A DNA stretch of 64,000 bases from Castanopsis chinensis (GCA_032878915.1 JAVQMG010000078.1:4274001-4338000), one strand, 5' to 3'; positions 1 to 11,495 are shown, numbered from the stretch's first letter. Notes: generated by a model from the letters alone, not told the origin. Numbers and translations are program-made.

Positions 1-537
1 TACAAGTTGCACATTCTTTGAGAACTTGTTGTTCATGCAATTTGTGATCAGAAAGACAAAGTTCGTGCCCTAGTTCATCTCTGATGATTTGAAGAACTTT
101 GCAGCCAACTCTCTCTCTCTCTAGTTGGTATTTGAAGTCGCGTACTGGGATCCGCGCATCTGGTTAGTCACGTACTTGGGAGCCGTGCATTGAAAGGAGA
201 AACTGTCACTACAGAACAAGTCCAATTGGGTATTGGGGTAAGAGTTCAACTGTAGGTTGGTGAGGTACTTGGAATTCCTTACTTGTAACTGCTTGTTGTG
301 ATAATAGTGGAGTTTCGGGAGTGGTGACCTTAAATCACTCGGTGGAGTTTTTGCCGTAAGGGTTTTCCCCATTCGTGAACAAATCACCGTGTTATTTATT
401 TTTCCGCTACTTAACTTAGTTTGGTGATTTGTTTGTACTACCACGTGATATTGCATGATTAATTTGATTAATTAATAACTGGGCTAATTAATTAATCTAA
501 GTTATCACAAGGGGTCAACGCGTTTGTGGCCTGTCAC
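1..537 (+). mobile_element. Copia-type LTR fragment (R/U5 part)
   Basis: Closely matches 58874-59427, the second half of the intact LTR near the right end of the window. Shared stretches include the segment around 'gcccatcatctctgatga'-like text at 60-110 and the run before 'ggggtcaacgcg' at 510-522. It ends in 'gcctgtca', as the LTR at 59427 does. The 5' part lies off the window. No primer-binding site follows, so this is a solo or truncated LTR and not the start of an element. Open frames inside it are not genes. Confidence 0.8.
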
Positions 538-1085
538 ACCCAATATGAGTGTTGTGAGTTGTTTTGGTGCCTATGGGAAGCATTGAATGAAGTCATTCTT
601 TAGTGGATGCAATTGAAGCTAATTGCGGGATCCAGATAACTAGTAAAGACACGACTCAGTGAAGTCCGTTAGGAGCTAGAACTCGGAGGGTTCAAGTATA
701 ACAGGTAGATTAGGCTTCGAAGGTCTTTTTGATATTCTTGTACTCTAACTTTATTCACTAGTAGATCATTTTGGCTTGGAGGGGGCCGTAGAGAGGTTTT
801 TTACGCCGAGTATTTCGGTTTTCCTCTTTGATAACACATCGCGATGTTATCTTGTGTTTGCATCTCTCTTCCCTCAATCCTTGTTGTTTATAAGTATTTG
901 TTAATTATGAATGCCCATGCACTAGGTAGTAGTCTTGATTAATTGTATATTAATTACTATTAGTCTGCACTTAGTTGAGTAAATTGAAAGCAACTTAGCC
1001 GTAATTTTAAAATTGAGGATCTAAACAAGGTTTAGTGTTTTACACTTTTGAGCTTTCAATTGATATTAGAGCAGGTACACATAGT
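538..1085 (+). mobile_element. Second degenerate LTR end with primer-site-like sequence
   Basis: The segment directly abuts the previous LTR and ends 'agctttca' at 1058. Two bases later comes TGATATTAGAGCA (1061-1073), a decayed match to the plant initiator-Met tRNA primer site TGGTATCAGAGC that is intact at 20911 and 59430. I infer a 5' LTR end plus the start of an internal region. No coding sequence remains. Confidence 0.45.
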
Positions 1086-1199
1086 TAGATTTGATTATCT
1101 TGTGTGATCCTAGACTCTTTTTTGAGATGGACTGATTTCAATACCTTAACGCACCTCCCTTCTTTTATGGATAGGATATGTAAGGGTCATATTTGTAAA

Positions 1200-1935
1200 T
1201 TAGCATATCTTGAGACAAAACACACTATATGTGTATTTGAGTATTAGTCTCTAGTTGTTCAAGAATAACGTGAAGATTATAAACAAGTGGTATGATTGAA
1301 GACACAAGAATGCTCAAGAAAAATTACATCTGCAGGTCTTGATACCTCCCTCAATACCTATTGATCTATCGAGATTTAATGAACCTCAATATCTAGCTTG
1401 ACACCTCTTGATCAATCAAGCTTGGGCAAAAATTGAATGTTAAGTTATGTTTTCAACCAATGATGACTTAGCCTTCTAGGAATTCGTGCACTAACATTTC
1501 AGAGCATATACAAGGTATATTTTACAGCCATCATCACAGTTATAGAAAGACACAAATAGGGAGATTTGTGCAAAGAAGTAGTCTTCTATAAGATCAAGTC
1601 TATTTGAAGATTGGAGCCAATATTGGTATAGGTTAGTAGGTTCCACTGTAGGTAGGTATTAAAGGTAGACTAGTAGGGTAAGATTCCTTGTACTTGTAAT
1701 CGCTCTTTCTTATTAGTTGATTCTTCAAGAGCGAAGACTTGAAATTCACCCGGTGAGATTTTCCTTGCTAGAGATTTCCCCATCATGATCAAATGGAATT
1801 GTCAAAATTATATTCTGTTGCACTTAATTCATTTTGGTGATTTGATTGTGCCTTAATCCGATTTGCATGTAATATTGACTAATTAATTAACTTGGATAAT
1901 TGAATTAACTAACTGGAGTCAATTTGTAACCTAAC
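1200..1935 (+). mobile_element. Diverged LTR remnant of the same Copia family
   Basis: Contains decayed counterparts of landmarks in the intact LTR at 58432-59427. These are a 'ctatcgagattt' motif (1367-1378), 'ccactgtaggtaggta' near 1645, 'ttcacccggtgagattt' near 1745, a 'ggtgatttg' motif near 1833 and the ATTAATTAA-rich tail. It is older than the copy at 1-537. No coding sequence was seen. Confidence 0.5.
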
Positions 1936-2093
1936 AAAATAAAAAAGGTAGAGAAGAATACATGTAGCTGATCTCAAATAGTCTATTAAAATTTATAGCT
2001 AATCCCAAAGTTTTGGGACTACGACTCTATTTTTTGGGGGGGATAGAAATGTTGAGAGTATAGAAAATATTTGTATTTTCAAAATGTGTGTAT

Positions 2094-2352
2094 GCTTGTT
2101 TGGTAGAAGATGGAAAATAGAAGGATAAAGAGTAAAGGACTATGATTCCTTTATTATTAAAATTAGAATGATTAAATAGTGGCGGTATTTTTGTACTTTT
2201 TCTCTCATTACCATTTTCATGGTGGCCCCAAGTGAAAAGCTCCATCCATCTAATTTTCTTTTCTCTCCATTTTCACTCAAACCAAACAATGAAAAATCAC
2301 ATTTTCCTCCTACTTTCGTTTCCCCATTTTCCATTTCACCCCAACCAAACAT
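2094..2352. mobile_element. MITE-like element with imperfect terminal inverted repeats
   Basis: The left end reads 'cttgtttggtagaagatgg'. The right end, on the reverse strand, reads 'catgtttggttggggtgaa' and then continues with a shared 'tggaaaat' stretch. It is about 260 bp with no coding capacity. A fragment with the same 'gtttggnTggagtgaa' start lies at 3737. Target duplication is not clear. I cannot name the superfamily from this alone. Confidence 0.4.
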
Positions 2353-2511
2353 GAGCTAACGCTTTGATGCTGTTGTTGTATTATTTAAACATTTTATATT
2401 TCCTCCCTATACAACTGAATCCTTTCCTTTGTTTGCTTATAGCCTAGATTTGTATTTTTAATACATCACCTACCTTAACTGAAACGAGAACCTTCTCCCC
2501 TCCCCTCCCCT

Positions 2512-2529
2512 CCCCCCCCCCCCCCCCCC
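2512..2529. repeat. Poly(C) run next to CCCCT repeats
   Basis: About 18 consecutive C, preceded by several CCCCT units. Similar C/G runs occur at 4608-4624, 34687-34706 and 57427-57442. The last two are the same ancestral run in inverted copies of one pseudogene fragment. Confidence 0.85.
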
Positions 2530-2616
2530 TACGGCCCCTTTTTTTCAAAAAAAAAAACTCCATAACTAAACTTAAAAGTGAATGATTGTAGATACAATAA
2601 CCAGAAAAATAGTTAC

Positions 2617-2734
2617 CTCTTTCGAAAATGCCCAGCATTAAAGTTACATTTTAACAACAGTTGGTTATCATCAGTCTTCTGATCCCTCAATTTTGCTACA
2701 AACTTAGCAGGTTCTGAACACATAACACGTGGAT
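2617..2734 (-). CDS. S9 peptidase exon 9 (catalytic Asp and His)
   Basis: Acceptor 'gtggcag|atccac'. It gives DPRVMCSEPAKFVAKLRDQK, then LLLKCNF and NAGHF, holding the catalytic His. The end reads RKR and then 'gaaagag|gtaact'. Homologues have two or so more residues (SKSGR) here, so a small in-frame loss is likely. The final exon (FEKLQEDAF-type in homologues) is not found between this exon and the left edge of the window. Confidence 0.78.
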
Positions 2735-3104
2735 CTGCCACAATGCACCAAGGTTCAGATTGAATGATAGAAGAAGGAATATATGCAACATATATGAAAT
2801 TATAACATTTTTCTCCGCCACCAGTTAGGCATGCATGAGGGTCAAATTGCTAGACCAGCAATAACCATCCAATGTAATTAAATCCAAACAAAAATTAATT
2901 TGACAAAATTTTATCAAGAAAGCATGTCAGAAAGCTTAGTGGGCTACCTTATTTGGGAATTTAACTAGCTTGCATGACCCAACATCTTGAACAGATTATT
3001 TTTAGATACTTTGTAGCATGGATTAGAACTTAAATCAATATGATATTTTAGTGCATGCTGTCGTGTTGATTTGCCAGAACTAAAAAGATACGAACCTAGT
3101 TATA

Positions 3105-3225
3105 GTTTTCATGCCAAAACTATGTCTACAAACGTACTGGCATCATGAGTGAGGCCAAGGGTTCAAGACTCACTAAAGGGCATGTGTAACTTACCAATAA
3201 AAATAAAAAGAAAAAAAGAAAAAGC
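3105..3225 (+). mobile_element. SINE-like unit in intron 8
   Basis: Has a tRNA-like B-box 'gggttcaagactc' (about 3159-3171), followed by a short body and an A-rich tail (3199-3222). A clear A-box and target duplications are not visible, so this is probably an old or truncated SINE. Confidence 0.4.
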
Positions 3226-3354
3226 TTATTGACAATGAAGAAATTTAAAATCCACATTATTAAAATAATGGATATTTGTTCATAAATAAATATATATTTT
3301 TACTTAGAATTGAAGGGCTTCTAATAGACAAAGGTGTTAAGCATTTAGGCTTAC

Positions 3355-3403
3355 CATTAAAACCAGTTGTTACAAGAATGTTGGGATAATTTTGTGCCTC
3401 AAC
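3355..3403 (-). CDS. S9 peptidase exon 8
   Basis: Acceptor 'tacacag|gttgag'. It encodes VEAQNYPNILVTTGFN and ends in the first base of the Asp codon of the NDPRV catalytic-Asp motif. Donor 'taatg|gtaagc', phase 1. Confidence 0.85.
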
Positions 3404-3578
3404 CTGTGTAATATTGTTAAATGGTTAGATCAGAAAGTAGAATATTGAGAATCTGTAATTATACACAACTCCCAAATCATGTTTAAATGGTGAAAATGAT
3501 GAACAGTCTAGCATCACAGTTCAGTGAATACCGGTCGACTATATGTAAACTAACCACATAGAATTATATGCTTCTCAC

Positions 3579-3644
3579 ATTATCAACAGGAGAATATGAC
3601 TTCATGTAGCGGTAAAACACCTCCTCCTCGGGGTCACCCCATTC
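3579..3644 (-). CDS. S9 peptidase exon 7
   Basis: Acceptor 'atgcag|gaatgg'. It encodes the 22 residues EWGDPEEEVFYRYMKSYSPV plus DN, the conserved segment following the nucleophile elbow in S9A peptidases. Donor 'gataat|gtgaga', phase 0. It is too short for ordinary ORF listing, and was found from splice sites and family knowledge. Confidence 0.85.
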
Positions 3645-3736
3645 CTGCATTAAGAAAAAGTGATCAGTTACAAGAAGATTGTCCGCACTAGCATCGTGAA
3701 TTAAATGGAACTAGATCTACATGAAGCACTCACTAA

Positions 3737-3900
3737 GGGTTCGTTTGGCTGGAGTGAAAAAATGAGAGGATAGAAAATGGTGGGAGGATGGAAAAATGGG
3801 ACCATAGAAAAGATTTTAATTTCCCTCTTTTTTATTTGGTTGGGAATGAAAAAGTAGAAAGATAAATTTGTATAAATTTACACATATACTCTTGTTAAAA
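3737..3900. mobile_element. MITE fragment in intron 7
   Basis: Begins 'gggttcgtttggctggagtg' with repeated 'gaggatagaaaatgg' and 'tttggttgggaatgaaaaa' motifs, like the termini of the element at 2094-2352. No partner terminus is evident, so it is marked as a fragment. Confidence 0.35.
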
Positions 3901-4679
3901 AATGATGCCCGATTAAAACCAAAAAAGGGATAAACAACCAAAATGAAAGTCTCATGATAAATAGCATTTTTACAAAATATGTTATATCCTGGAAATTTCC
4001 AATTGGAATACTATAAAATCAATTTTTTTTTTTAAATAATATGACAAGAATGATCAAAATAATGTACCACCAAGCTTTCAAAAATAACGATGAAAATACA
4101 AATTATTCATTGTGAACCCGCTACCAAAGAATCTGCATTTAATAAGATAACATAAAACATATCATTTCATAAGGAAGGTTGCAATTCTTACATAACAATT
4201 ATTATTATATAAGAATGCATGTAGAAACTTAATTAGGAGATTTTACTTATAATTGTTTGTTTGTAATCTTTTTGGGCGAACAATTTTGCAGTTACTACAA
4301 AGAAAATAATCTCAAAGATTATCAGCAACAAATTGTTTTTCTAATTGGTCCAATTAATGATTCTTAAGCTACAATTGATATGACATTTGCTTTACTTTGC
4401 AATGCATTTCCATATGGATATGTTTTGATTTGGTATATATTTATGAATGTGCTGAGATAAATATTGTATTTAAGAAGAGAGATCACGATCCTATTTTGTA
4501 TATTTCAAAAGAGATAGATTGGTTTGAGATTAAAGATAAGTTGAAATTTTTTTAATGGTGAGAAAACTTATTTTTATCATTCATTTTTAACTAAAATTAT
4601 TGGAAACCTCCCCCCCCCCCCCCCCTTTTATTCTATCACTAGCTTAGCTCATAATATGGGTAGATAAAAATTTTAATAT

Positions 4680-4699
4680 ATATGTGTGTGTGTGGGTGC

Positions 4700-4730
<31 letters not shown>
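4680..4730. repeat. (TG)n/(TA)n microsatellite in intron 6
   Basis: GT-rich stretch followed by an alternating TA run. A poly(C) run lies just upstream at 4608-4624. Confidence 0.9.
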
Positions 4731-4937
4731 AATCTTGCCATTTGTTAGTTTGGTAAAGGGTTATAAAAAAAATATTAAAAAAAAAACGCTTCTTAATTAA
4801 TAGTTTAATACATCTAAATTTAAATTCTCTTATGAGAAAAACGCTTTATTACAGATTATTAATCCTAATATATGATTTTATGAATATTTTAGAAAATAAA
4901 TTATACATTATATTTTATTACAAAATAATCAGATATT

Positions 4938-4966
4938 TCTGCGCATCGCACGAGATTGCTACTAGT
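4938..4966 (+). mobile_element. Candidate Helitron 3' terminus
   Basis: 'TGCG-cat-CGCA' forms a small stem-loop (4940-4950), followed 11 nt later by CTAGT (4962-4966). That is the hairpin-plus-CTRR ending of plant Helitrons. The 5' TC end and the element limits could not be assigned. Confidence 0.4.
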
Positions 4967-5061
4967 TACATATAATTTAGAAGACGGCCACACAAAATCT
5001 AAACATTTTCAAAGGTTGATAAAGCAATAACATTAGAATATCACGAGAAAAAGAAACTCAC

Positions 5062-5428
5062 CTCCAACTCCAAAGTGGTCAAGGGAATAGTTGGGTCCAA
5101 CATTGTAGTCAAAACATCTACAAAAGGTACTTGAGCCACAGCGGCCTTGAATAAATCGGGCCTCATATTAAGAACACCACAAATAAGCAACCCCCCTGCA
5201 CTTGTCCCATTAATGCTCAATTTTTCCTTTGAACAGTACTTGTTTTCTATTAAGTACTCAGCGCAAGCAATAAAATCGGTGAAAGTATTTTTTTTTTTTC
5301 TGGAACTTCCCATTCTCATACCACTGCCTTCCCATTTCACCACCTCCACGGATGTGAGCTATTGCACAAATAAAACCCCGATCTAATAAACACACCCATG
5401 ATGACTCAAAACTTGGATCAAAACAATC
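5062..5428 (-). CDS. S9 peptidase exon 6 (nucleophile Ser; frameshift in A12 run)
   Basis: Acceptor 'ccgaatag|gattgt'. Reads DCFDPSFESSWVCLLDRGF, AIAHIRGGGEMGRQWYENG and then a run of 12 A. Past the run only the +1-shifted frame gives KKKNTFTDFIACAEYLIE, NGTSAGGLL (nucleophile Ser) and VPFVDVLTTMLDPTIPLT. The exon is 367 nt where 366 would keep phase 0 to 0, so exactly one A is in excess at 5288-5299. LLDRGF is conserved, but SWVC replaces the usual S-R-L-S, which also suggests relaxed constraint. Donor 'gttggag|gtgagt'. Confidence 0.8.
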
Positions 5429-5507
5429 CTATTCGGAACAAGAAAATTTGAATTATTGAGAGAGTTCGAATGAAATAATTGAGTACAAATGAAACAAGAA
5501 ACAGAAT

Positions 5508-7456
5508 AGACGAATGGAAGAACAGTTCATCCAGACCAATTTGCTTGAAAATAACTAAAATCTTTAGTCCAATTAATGAACACATCAGCATGCAACAATA
5601 ATGAAAAAAAAATGGTCAATTACATACTGCAGACTTCTCAGAAATGTATCAATTGACTGAAGTATTATATTTGATGGCTGAAGATAGATTGATCTCGGTT
5701 AATTAATTCAATTACCAAGTTGATTAATTAGGTCAAATTACATATAACTCGTAGAGGCACTAACAAATCACCGTATAAATTAAATGTAGTATAAAATAAA
5801 TTAAAACGGTGATTTGTTGACAAATAAGGAAAACCTTTTGCAAGATAAAAATCCTACCAGGTGAATTTAAGATCACCACTCACAAGAATCTACTAATCAT
5901 TTGCACGGATCGTAGTACGTGACTAACTCCAGCAACTTGAATGATAGCTGTTGCTTGCAAAATTCTTCACTTAATAAACAATTAAGATTAGGAAACACTT
6001 AGTTACAAAATCCTAAAGCACACAAACACAATAGTTTCTCACAGATTGTATGAGTTTTAGGTCTCTGTTTTCGTATATAATGACTTTTAAAATAAGTCTT
6101 ATATATGACTAGGGTTGTAAGAAGAGAGACCATAATCATTCAAATCATCATAGGCTGGATTTCAGATCTAGAAATTCTGACATCATAGATCTTGATAGAT
6201 CGAGCTTGTGTCGAGCTTCTCCAATAATCTTTGATGGTAGCATTTGTTGAGCTTGTATCGAGACTTAATGAAACAGTTTTTCTTTACTTATTTCTTGAAT
6301 CAATCTTTATATCTTTAATGATACCACTTGATATATTTGAACAACATACTTCATGATACATTAACCCAACTTAGATCTACCCAATTACAAGTGAAGTGCG
6401 TTTTGTCATATGATTAGCCAATTGCGTAGAAATATAACCCTAACAATCCCCTCATTCGGCAATCCGTGACAAAACTACAAGCATAATAATAAGAGAAGTA
6501 CAAAACAACAATTTCCATAGCCATTACAAAAGAGTACATAAGTCTAACTAATACAATAAACTCTTGAAAACTTTTGCAAGAAGAAAGATCATAGCATGAA
6601 AGACTTGCAACTTGTCCTAGCTGAAATACTCAAACAAGATCCATCAAGGAATCAAGTGTGAAATATAGACAAGCTATATAAACTAAGAAACATATGTATA
6701 AAGAGAGAAAAGAAACAACACATGTAAGATAAACTAAAAATCCACAAATCAATAATCAAGAAGTTACAAGCATAAGGAATCTACCACTACCCTAGCCTAT
6801 CTCAAAATACCAACCTACAGTTAAAACCTTACTCCAATACCCAATTAGACTTGATCTTGTAGCAGTCTTCTTTCTTTTATTGCACAAATCTCCAATCTTT
6901 AACTAAATTCTTTACACAGATCCTAGTATGTGACTAATTTCAGCAACTTGAATGATTGTTGTTAGCTGCAAAGTTCTTTACTACATAAATGATGAAGATC
7001 AGGAAGCACTTGGTTACAAAATCCTAAGGCACACAAACGTAGTAGCTTCTCACAGATTGTATAAGTTCTAGGTCTCTATTTCTGTGTATAATGACTTTTA
7101 AAATAAGCCTTATATATGACTAGAGTTGCAAGAAGAGAAACCCTAGTCATTCAAGTCATCATGGGCTAGATTTTAGATTTGGAAATTTTAAAATCATAGA
7201 TCTCGATAGACCGAGCTTGTGCTGAACTTCTCCATTAATCTTTGGTAGTATCATTTGTCAAGCTTGTGTCGAGACTTAATGAAACAACTTTTCTTCACTT
7301 GTTTCTTGAATCAACCTTCATGTCTTTAATGATACCACTTGATATGTTTGAACAACATACTTCTTCATACATTAAACCTAATTTAGATTTACCCAATTAC
7401 AAGTGAAGTGCGTTTTGTCAACGGATTAGCCAATTACCTAGAAAATATGACCCAAC
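5508..7456 (-). mobile_element. LTR retrotransposon remnant inside intron 5 (two LTR pieces, minus strand)
   Basis: On the minus strand one LTR starts TGTTGGGTCAT at about 7456 and another starts TGTTAGGGTTA at about 6447. The latter is preceded by a polypurine-like 'gaatgagggga' and the 'gttttgtcacggattgcc' sequence also seen before the 3' LTR at 23804. The two copies share about 550 bp (6870-7456 versus 5880-6447) that includes 'acaaaacgcacttcacttgtaattgg'-type text. The upstream LTR loses its end at about 6790 and runs straight into the pre-PPT region, so the internal coding part was deleted. Flanking DNA (5508-5650) repeats 7566-7710. Confidence 0.65.
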
Positions 7457-7461
7457 AATTT

Positions 7462-7850
7462 TATATGATTAGGAAACAGTGACCTATTAGACTTGAAATG
7501 TTAAATAGAACCCTAAAAAATGCCTCTAATTAGGACATCAAAGCATCTGAGGAGACTCCGCAAGAATAGACGAAAGGAAGAACATTTCATTCAGACCAAT
7601 TTGCATGAAAACAACCAAAATGATCAGTCCAATTGATGAACATATCAGCATACAACAAAAATGAAAAAAATGGTTAATTACGTACTGTAGAATTTACAGC
7701 AACATATTAATTAACTGATGCATAATTTTCTATGATTAGCGTTCAATGACCTATTCAACTTGAAATATAAAACAGAACTAAAAAAATGGCCTCTAATTAG
7801 GGCATTGAAGCTTTTGAGGATACTCCACAAGAAATGAATGGAAAAAGCAT
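7462..7850. repeat. Tandem duplication of intron sequence (about 265-bp unit)
   Basis: 7462-7580 resembles 7727-7845 (shared 'cctctaattagg' and 'tgaccta' landmarks). The unit's other half, 7566-7710, recurs at 5508-5650 on the far side of the LTR remnant. The LTR element therefore appears to sit within an older tandem array. Confidence 0.6.
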
Positions 7851-8044
7851 TCTCCCATAAGAATGGGTGGAGGGTGAGATAGTAGGCTCAAAATTCATTG
7901 GGTACATAAGTAACTCAACTAGGGACAACAAAAATCACAAGAATTTCACAACATTCCCAAATTATACAAAAACTTGACACACGAGCTATCAAATAGATTT
8001 TAAACGGAAGATTGTGATGGAGGCCATGTGTTAGGTGGTAGGTT

Positions 8045-8275
8045 AATACCCAAAGAGTCTTGGCCCAATAGTTTTGGTCGTGGAATGCACAAAGTCCTAA
8101 ATTTGAACCTTCAAGTGTAGGATTAAGGTTATGCTAAAGCCGACTAGCCCTTTACCGACTATACATCTTAGGCATTGGTTCTTCAGTGGGAAAAGGAGCT
8201 ACTCTCATCACACCCAAGTAGGATTGTCACGGTTGGTAGCCCCCTTTCTCCCTTATTATGCAGCAAAAAAATTAC
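8045..8275 (+). mobile_element. SINE-like unit in intron 5
   Basis: Contains 'tggcccaatagttttgg' (A-box-like), a 'aaatttgaacc' B-box-like stretch about 45 nt later and an A-run at 8265-8271. The GC content differs from the surrounding intron. Target duplications were not identified. Confidence 0.35.
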
Positions 8276-8414
8276 TTTGATATTCAAAAGTCTTATTTTG
8301 TTAAAATTTTAAAAGGATCCAATAGCCTTTTTTCCATAAACACTAGGGAACCAAAAGCATATAAATTCCCAATAATGCCAATATCCGCAATTAAATGATG
8401 AACTCTATTATTAC

Positions 8415-8573
8415 CTCATAAGAACCATAACCAGTTAGTAGTAATGGAGCTGAACCATTAAGTTTCACATAATTCTTACGATAAACAATTGATATAGGAA
8501 TCTGAGTGCCATCTGGTGCATTTGCCCATTTTCTTTCAATAACATAATTTGATTCATCAAAACCCTGCAACAC
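8415..8573 (-). CDS. S9 peptidase exon 5 (start of hydrolase domain)
   Basis: Acceptor 'tgcttag|gtgttg'. It encodes VLQGFDESNYVIERKWA, DGTQIPISIVYRK and PLLLTGYGSYE. This is the start of the alpha/beta-hydrolase domain, with the usual 'YGSYE' end. Donor 'tatgag|gtaata', phase 0. The following 3-kb intron carries the LTR remnant and a SINE-like unit. Confidence 0.85.
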
Positions 8574-9123
8574 CTAAGCAAGACAAAGGAGAAAATTATA
8601 TGAATAATGACATACAGATTTCAATGTAATTTGGTAAAAAAAATTGATAAAATGGCATAGTGGAAAAGGAATTAATTAAGCATTAGAAAAGTAGTTATGA
8701 AGCATAAACTAATTAAGATATTGTGCAAGAATTCCCCTTTGTTTACTTTATTTCACCAGCAATAATAACTCAATCAGTACATAAAATCCAATTTATCAAT
8801 TACATATATTTGCTACATAATTATAGAAGCACTTTGGGTGGAAGACTGCCCCTTTTGTTTAATGTGAAAATATGGAAGGAGGTAATAATTGAACCTTTAA
8901 CAACAATGTTGGTATTTTGTACTTTTTAGGAGTATTTTGTGTACAGTCCCTGTTTGCATAAAGTATTTCCCTTTCAATTAAAATTTATTACTTACACAAA
9001 AAAACAAAAAGCCCAAATTTATTTAATGAACTCTGCATACTTGCCATACAAGCTATTTTTCAACCAATGTAAGATGACATCAAGTCCTCTCAAATTTTAG
9101 TCTAGATCAATCCAAACTTCAAA

Positions 9124-9126
<3 letters not shown>

Positions 9127-9172
<46 letters not shown>
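9127..9172. repeat. Poly(A) run of about 46
   Basis: An unbroken A homopolymer within intron 4. It may mark the tail of a retroposed sequence lying upstream, but no body was recognised. Assembly length is unreliable for such runs. Confidence 0.9.
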
Positions 9173-9173
<1 letters not shown>

Positions 9174-9299
9174 AATTCAGGGGGAAAAACAATATACACA
9201 GATTTCAGCCCTCTCAAATCAGAATTGTGCATGTACTCGTAAAAAAAAAACACAAATAGAAATTTGTATGTTCCATTCTTTAAGATTCTTCAATCCCAT

Positions 9300-9920
9300 A
9301 AAGTTAGAAAATCCATGAGATGGTGTACGTGAGAGCTTGGCCTTAGGGGTTACTTCAGGGAATAATCAGCCTAATCCAGACTAGGATAAAATGAAGATGT
9401 GAGAGGAACAAGAATAGGAAAGGAAGAGGAACGTGCAATACACAATAAGCTGTGGAAAACTCCTTTTGTATGGGGTCAAGAACCACCGTGGAGCAAGGAG
9501 GCAGCTGGACTTGTACACGTCACTCTCTAATTGGAGCCTTACGTTCTAAGGAATAGTACATAAAGGTACAACACTTTGCTGGTGTCTGATTGTCCTTAGC
9601 CTGATAATGCAGGTGATAGATCAATGAGGAGGCTTCATGTTGCTACTACAGGTCTGTAAGACCAATCAACATGCCAACAGGAATGCTGTGTTATGGTCCT
9701 TTGGTTGGTTGGTCGGGTGCTAAGCCAACGTAGTGCTCCTTGCATTCTGTATGGTAGAGCTCTTGAAACGTGCTTCTTGTCTTTGGGTGTGACAGGGCAG
9801 TAATGCATGACTTCATCCTTTGAAGTGTGCCTCTATGATGGACTAACTTTTCTGCCTTGTCTTTCTTGCCTTTGAGACGACCATAATACCCTTGAACCCA
9901 ATCCTTATAACAATACAGAT
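9300..9920. other. Unclassified, less AT-rich block in intron 4
   Basis: This stretch is visibly richer in G and C than the surrounding intron and lacks homopolymers. It looks like inserted DNA, perhaps a fragment of an LTR element. No open frame or terminus was recognised, and I do not assign a family. Confidence 0.3.
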
Positions 9921-10568
9921 AATATATTATAGTAATCAGCGGTACAGATAGTTTAGCTAGTTTTGAATAGGAAGTATATTCTGATATTTTTGGAAATGAT
10001 AGAGCAGGATTTGTTATTAAAAAAGAGAAGAGGAAGTAAAGGACATTGAAATATCTTGATTCTTATAGTAACTGGTTTTGTGAGCCTGATTTCCCTAATT
10101 GTCTAGTGCAGGATGTGGAAGCGTAAAAAAGCAAAACACCTCTACTTTTAGAAAACAAGAAACAAAACACGTTGTTTATGAAAGTTCCTTGAATCCAAAG
10201 GGTCCTTAAATCTACAAAGAAAATGGGTCTAGAATCTACCAGAAAATAAAAAGACAAAAGTCTGAATTTTATTAATTGAATAATTGTTAAAAAAAAAAAA
10301 CATTTACAGACTTTGAGCCTATTTAAGAGCTCTGTAAAACTTGACAGGCAAAATAATATATTATAAAATAATTTCTAATTAATACATAACTATAATAAGA
10401 ACCAATTTTCACCTAAAAAGCATTAAAAGCACCTAAAACCCAGAAATAAATGCCCTAAACCTAAAATGACAAATTATACACAAAAATACCAAAATTAAAT
10501 AATTACAAAAATTAAATAGTAGATTTTATCCTACATTATAGTCTGAAAGAGAACACATTTATTAATCT

Positions 10569-10584
10569 TAATTACTTACACACC

Positions 10585-10621
<37 letters not shown>

Positions 10622-10643
10622 TTCTTAAAAAAAAAAAAAAAAA
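10569..10643. repeat. (TA)n-(TG)n-poly(A) simple repeat
   Basis: An alternating TA run passes into TG repeats and then a 16-17 base A run, within intron 4. Confidence 0.9.
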
Positions 10644-11200
10644 CTACTTACATGTGATTTCATTTCATCATACTCAAAATTGGTTAGCTCCACAATTCCT
10701 TGATGTTTTTCTACAAATATTAAAATCCTACCTTTAAAAACCCATCAGCAAAGTTTTTGTATCCTCATTTTAATAGGCTTTTCAAAAATAACCTCACTGA
10801 TTTTATATATATTTTATGCCATCCTGCCCATTTTAAAATTCTTGGCTTAGTTAATGCTTGAGCAAGTACTAAGGATAATTTTATGAGTGAATAAAATGGA
10901 GCAAGCATTTAAATTATGAAGTTAAATCACACATACAGAGGAGTAATTCAAATTTATGATTCAATCTCTTGGTAAGTTGCAACTTTTAATAGAAGTAGCA
11001 AGCTCTATAATTTTGCAACACAGAAAGAGAATGCACACAACACAGAAAAAGAATGCACACGAGCACTCACGCACACACATATATATCCGTAGATGAAATC
11101 ATACTCCAAAAAAAGATCAGAAAAGACATATATACCAGGTGTTCTAAGCTTGTATATCACAACTCAATGCAGAACACAATGATTTGATTATATAACTTAC

Positions 11201-11495
11201 TGTTGCACTCTTTTTGCGGACCACGTTGCTTGTCTTCATATCAACTTCATACACAAAGGGAGGAGTCTTCAATGTGCTATAGCGAATTTTTAAAAACCTG
11301 GAATTAAACTCTGCCTGTAATGGTTGCGCAGAGTATGTAGGATCATCACCAAACGGAACAGTAAAACTACCTTGAGGGCTCTGAACCGGTTCTCCAACAT
11401 CCGGAAGGCCATAAATAGTTACTTGTGGAAGACCATTCACACGCTCATGTACAACGAGATGATTCTTAAAGAGTTGTATATTCTGAATCTTTACA
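11201..11495 (-). CDS. S9 peptidase exon 4
   Basis: Acceptor 'gtccag|tgtaaa'. It encodes SVKIQNIQLFKNHLVVHER, then EFNSRFLKIRYSTLKTPPFV and the propeller-to-hydrolase hinge DMKTSNVVRKKSAT. The donor 'caaca|gtaagt' is consensus and phase 0. There are no stops, and conservation against remembered homologues is high. Confidence 0.82.

Noticed and set aside
121..456. 111-codon minus-strand frame
   Set aside because: Lies antisense within an LTR fragment; the same DNA at 59 kb is clearly LTR.
5383..8414. A missing exon between peptidase exons 5 and 6
   Set aside because: First suspected because the segment before RGF seemed absent. Extending exon 6 to the acceptor at 5429 supplies DPSFESS...LLDRGF in phase, so no exon is missing there.
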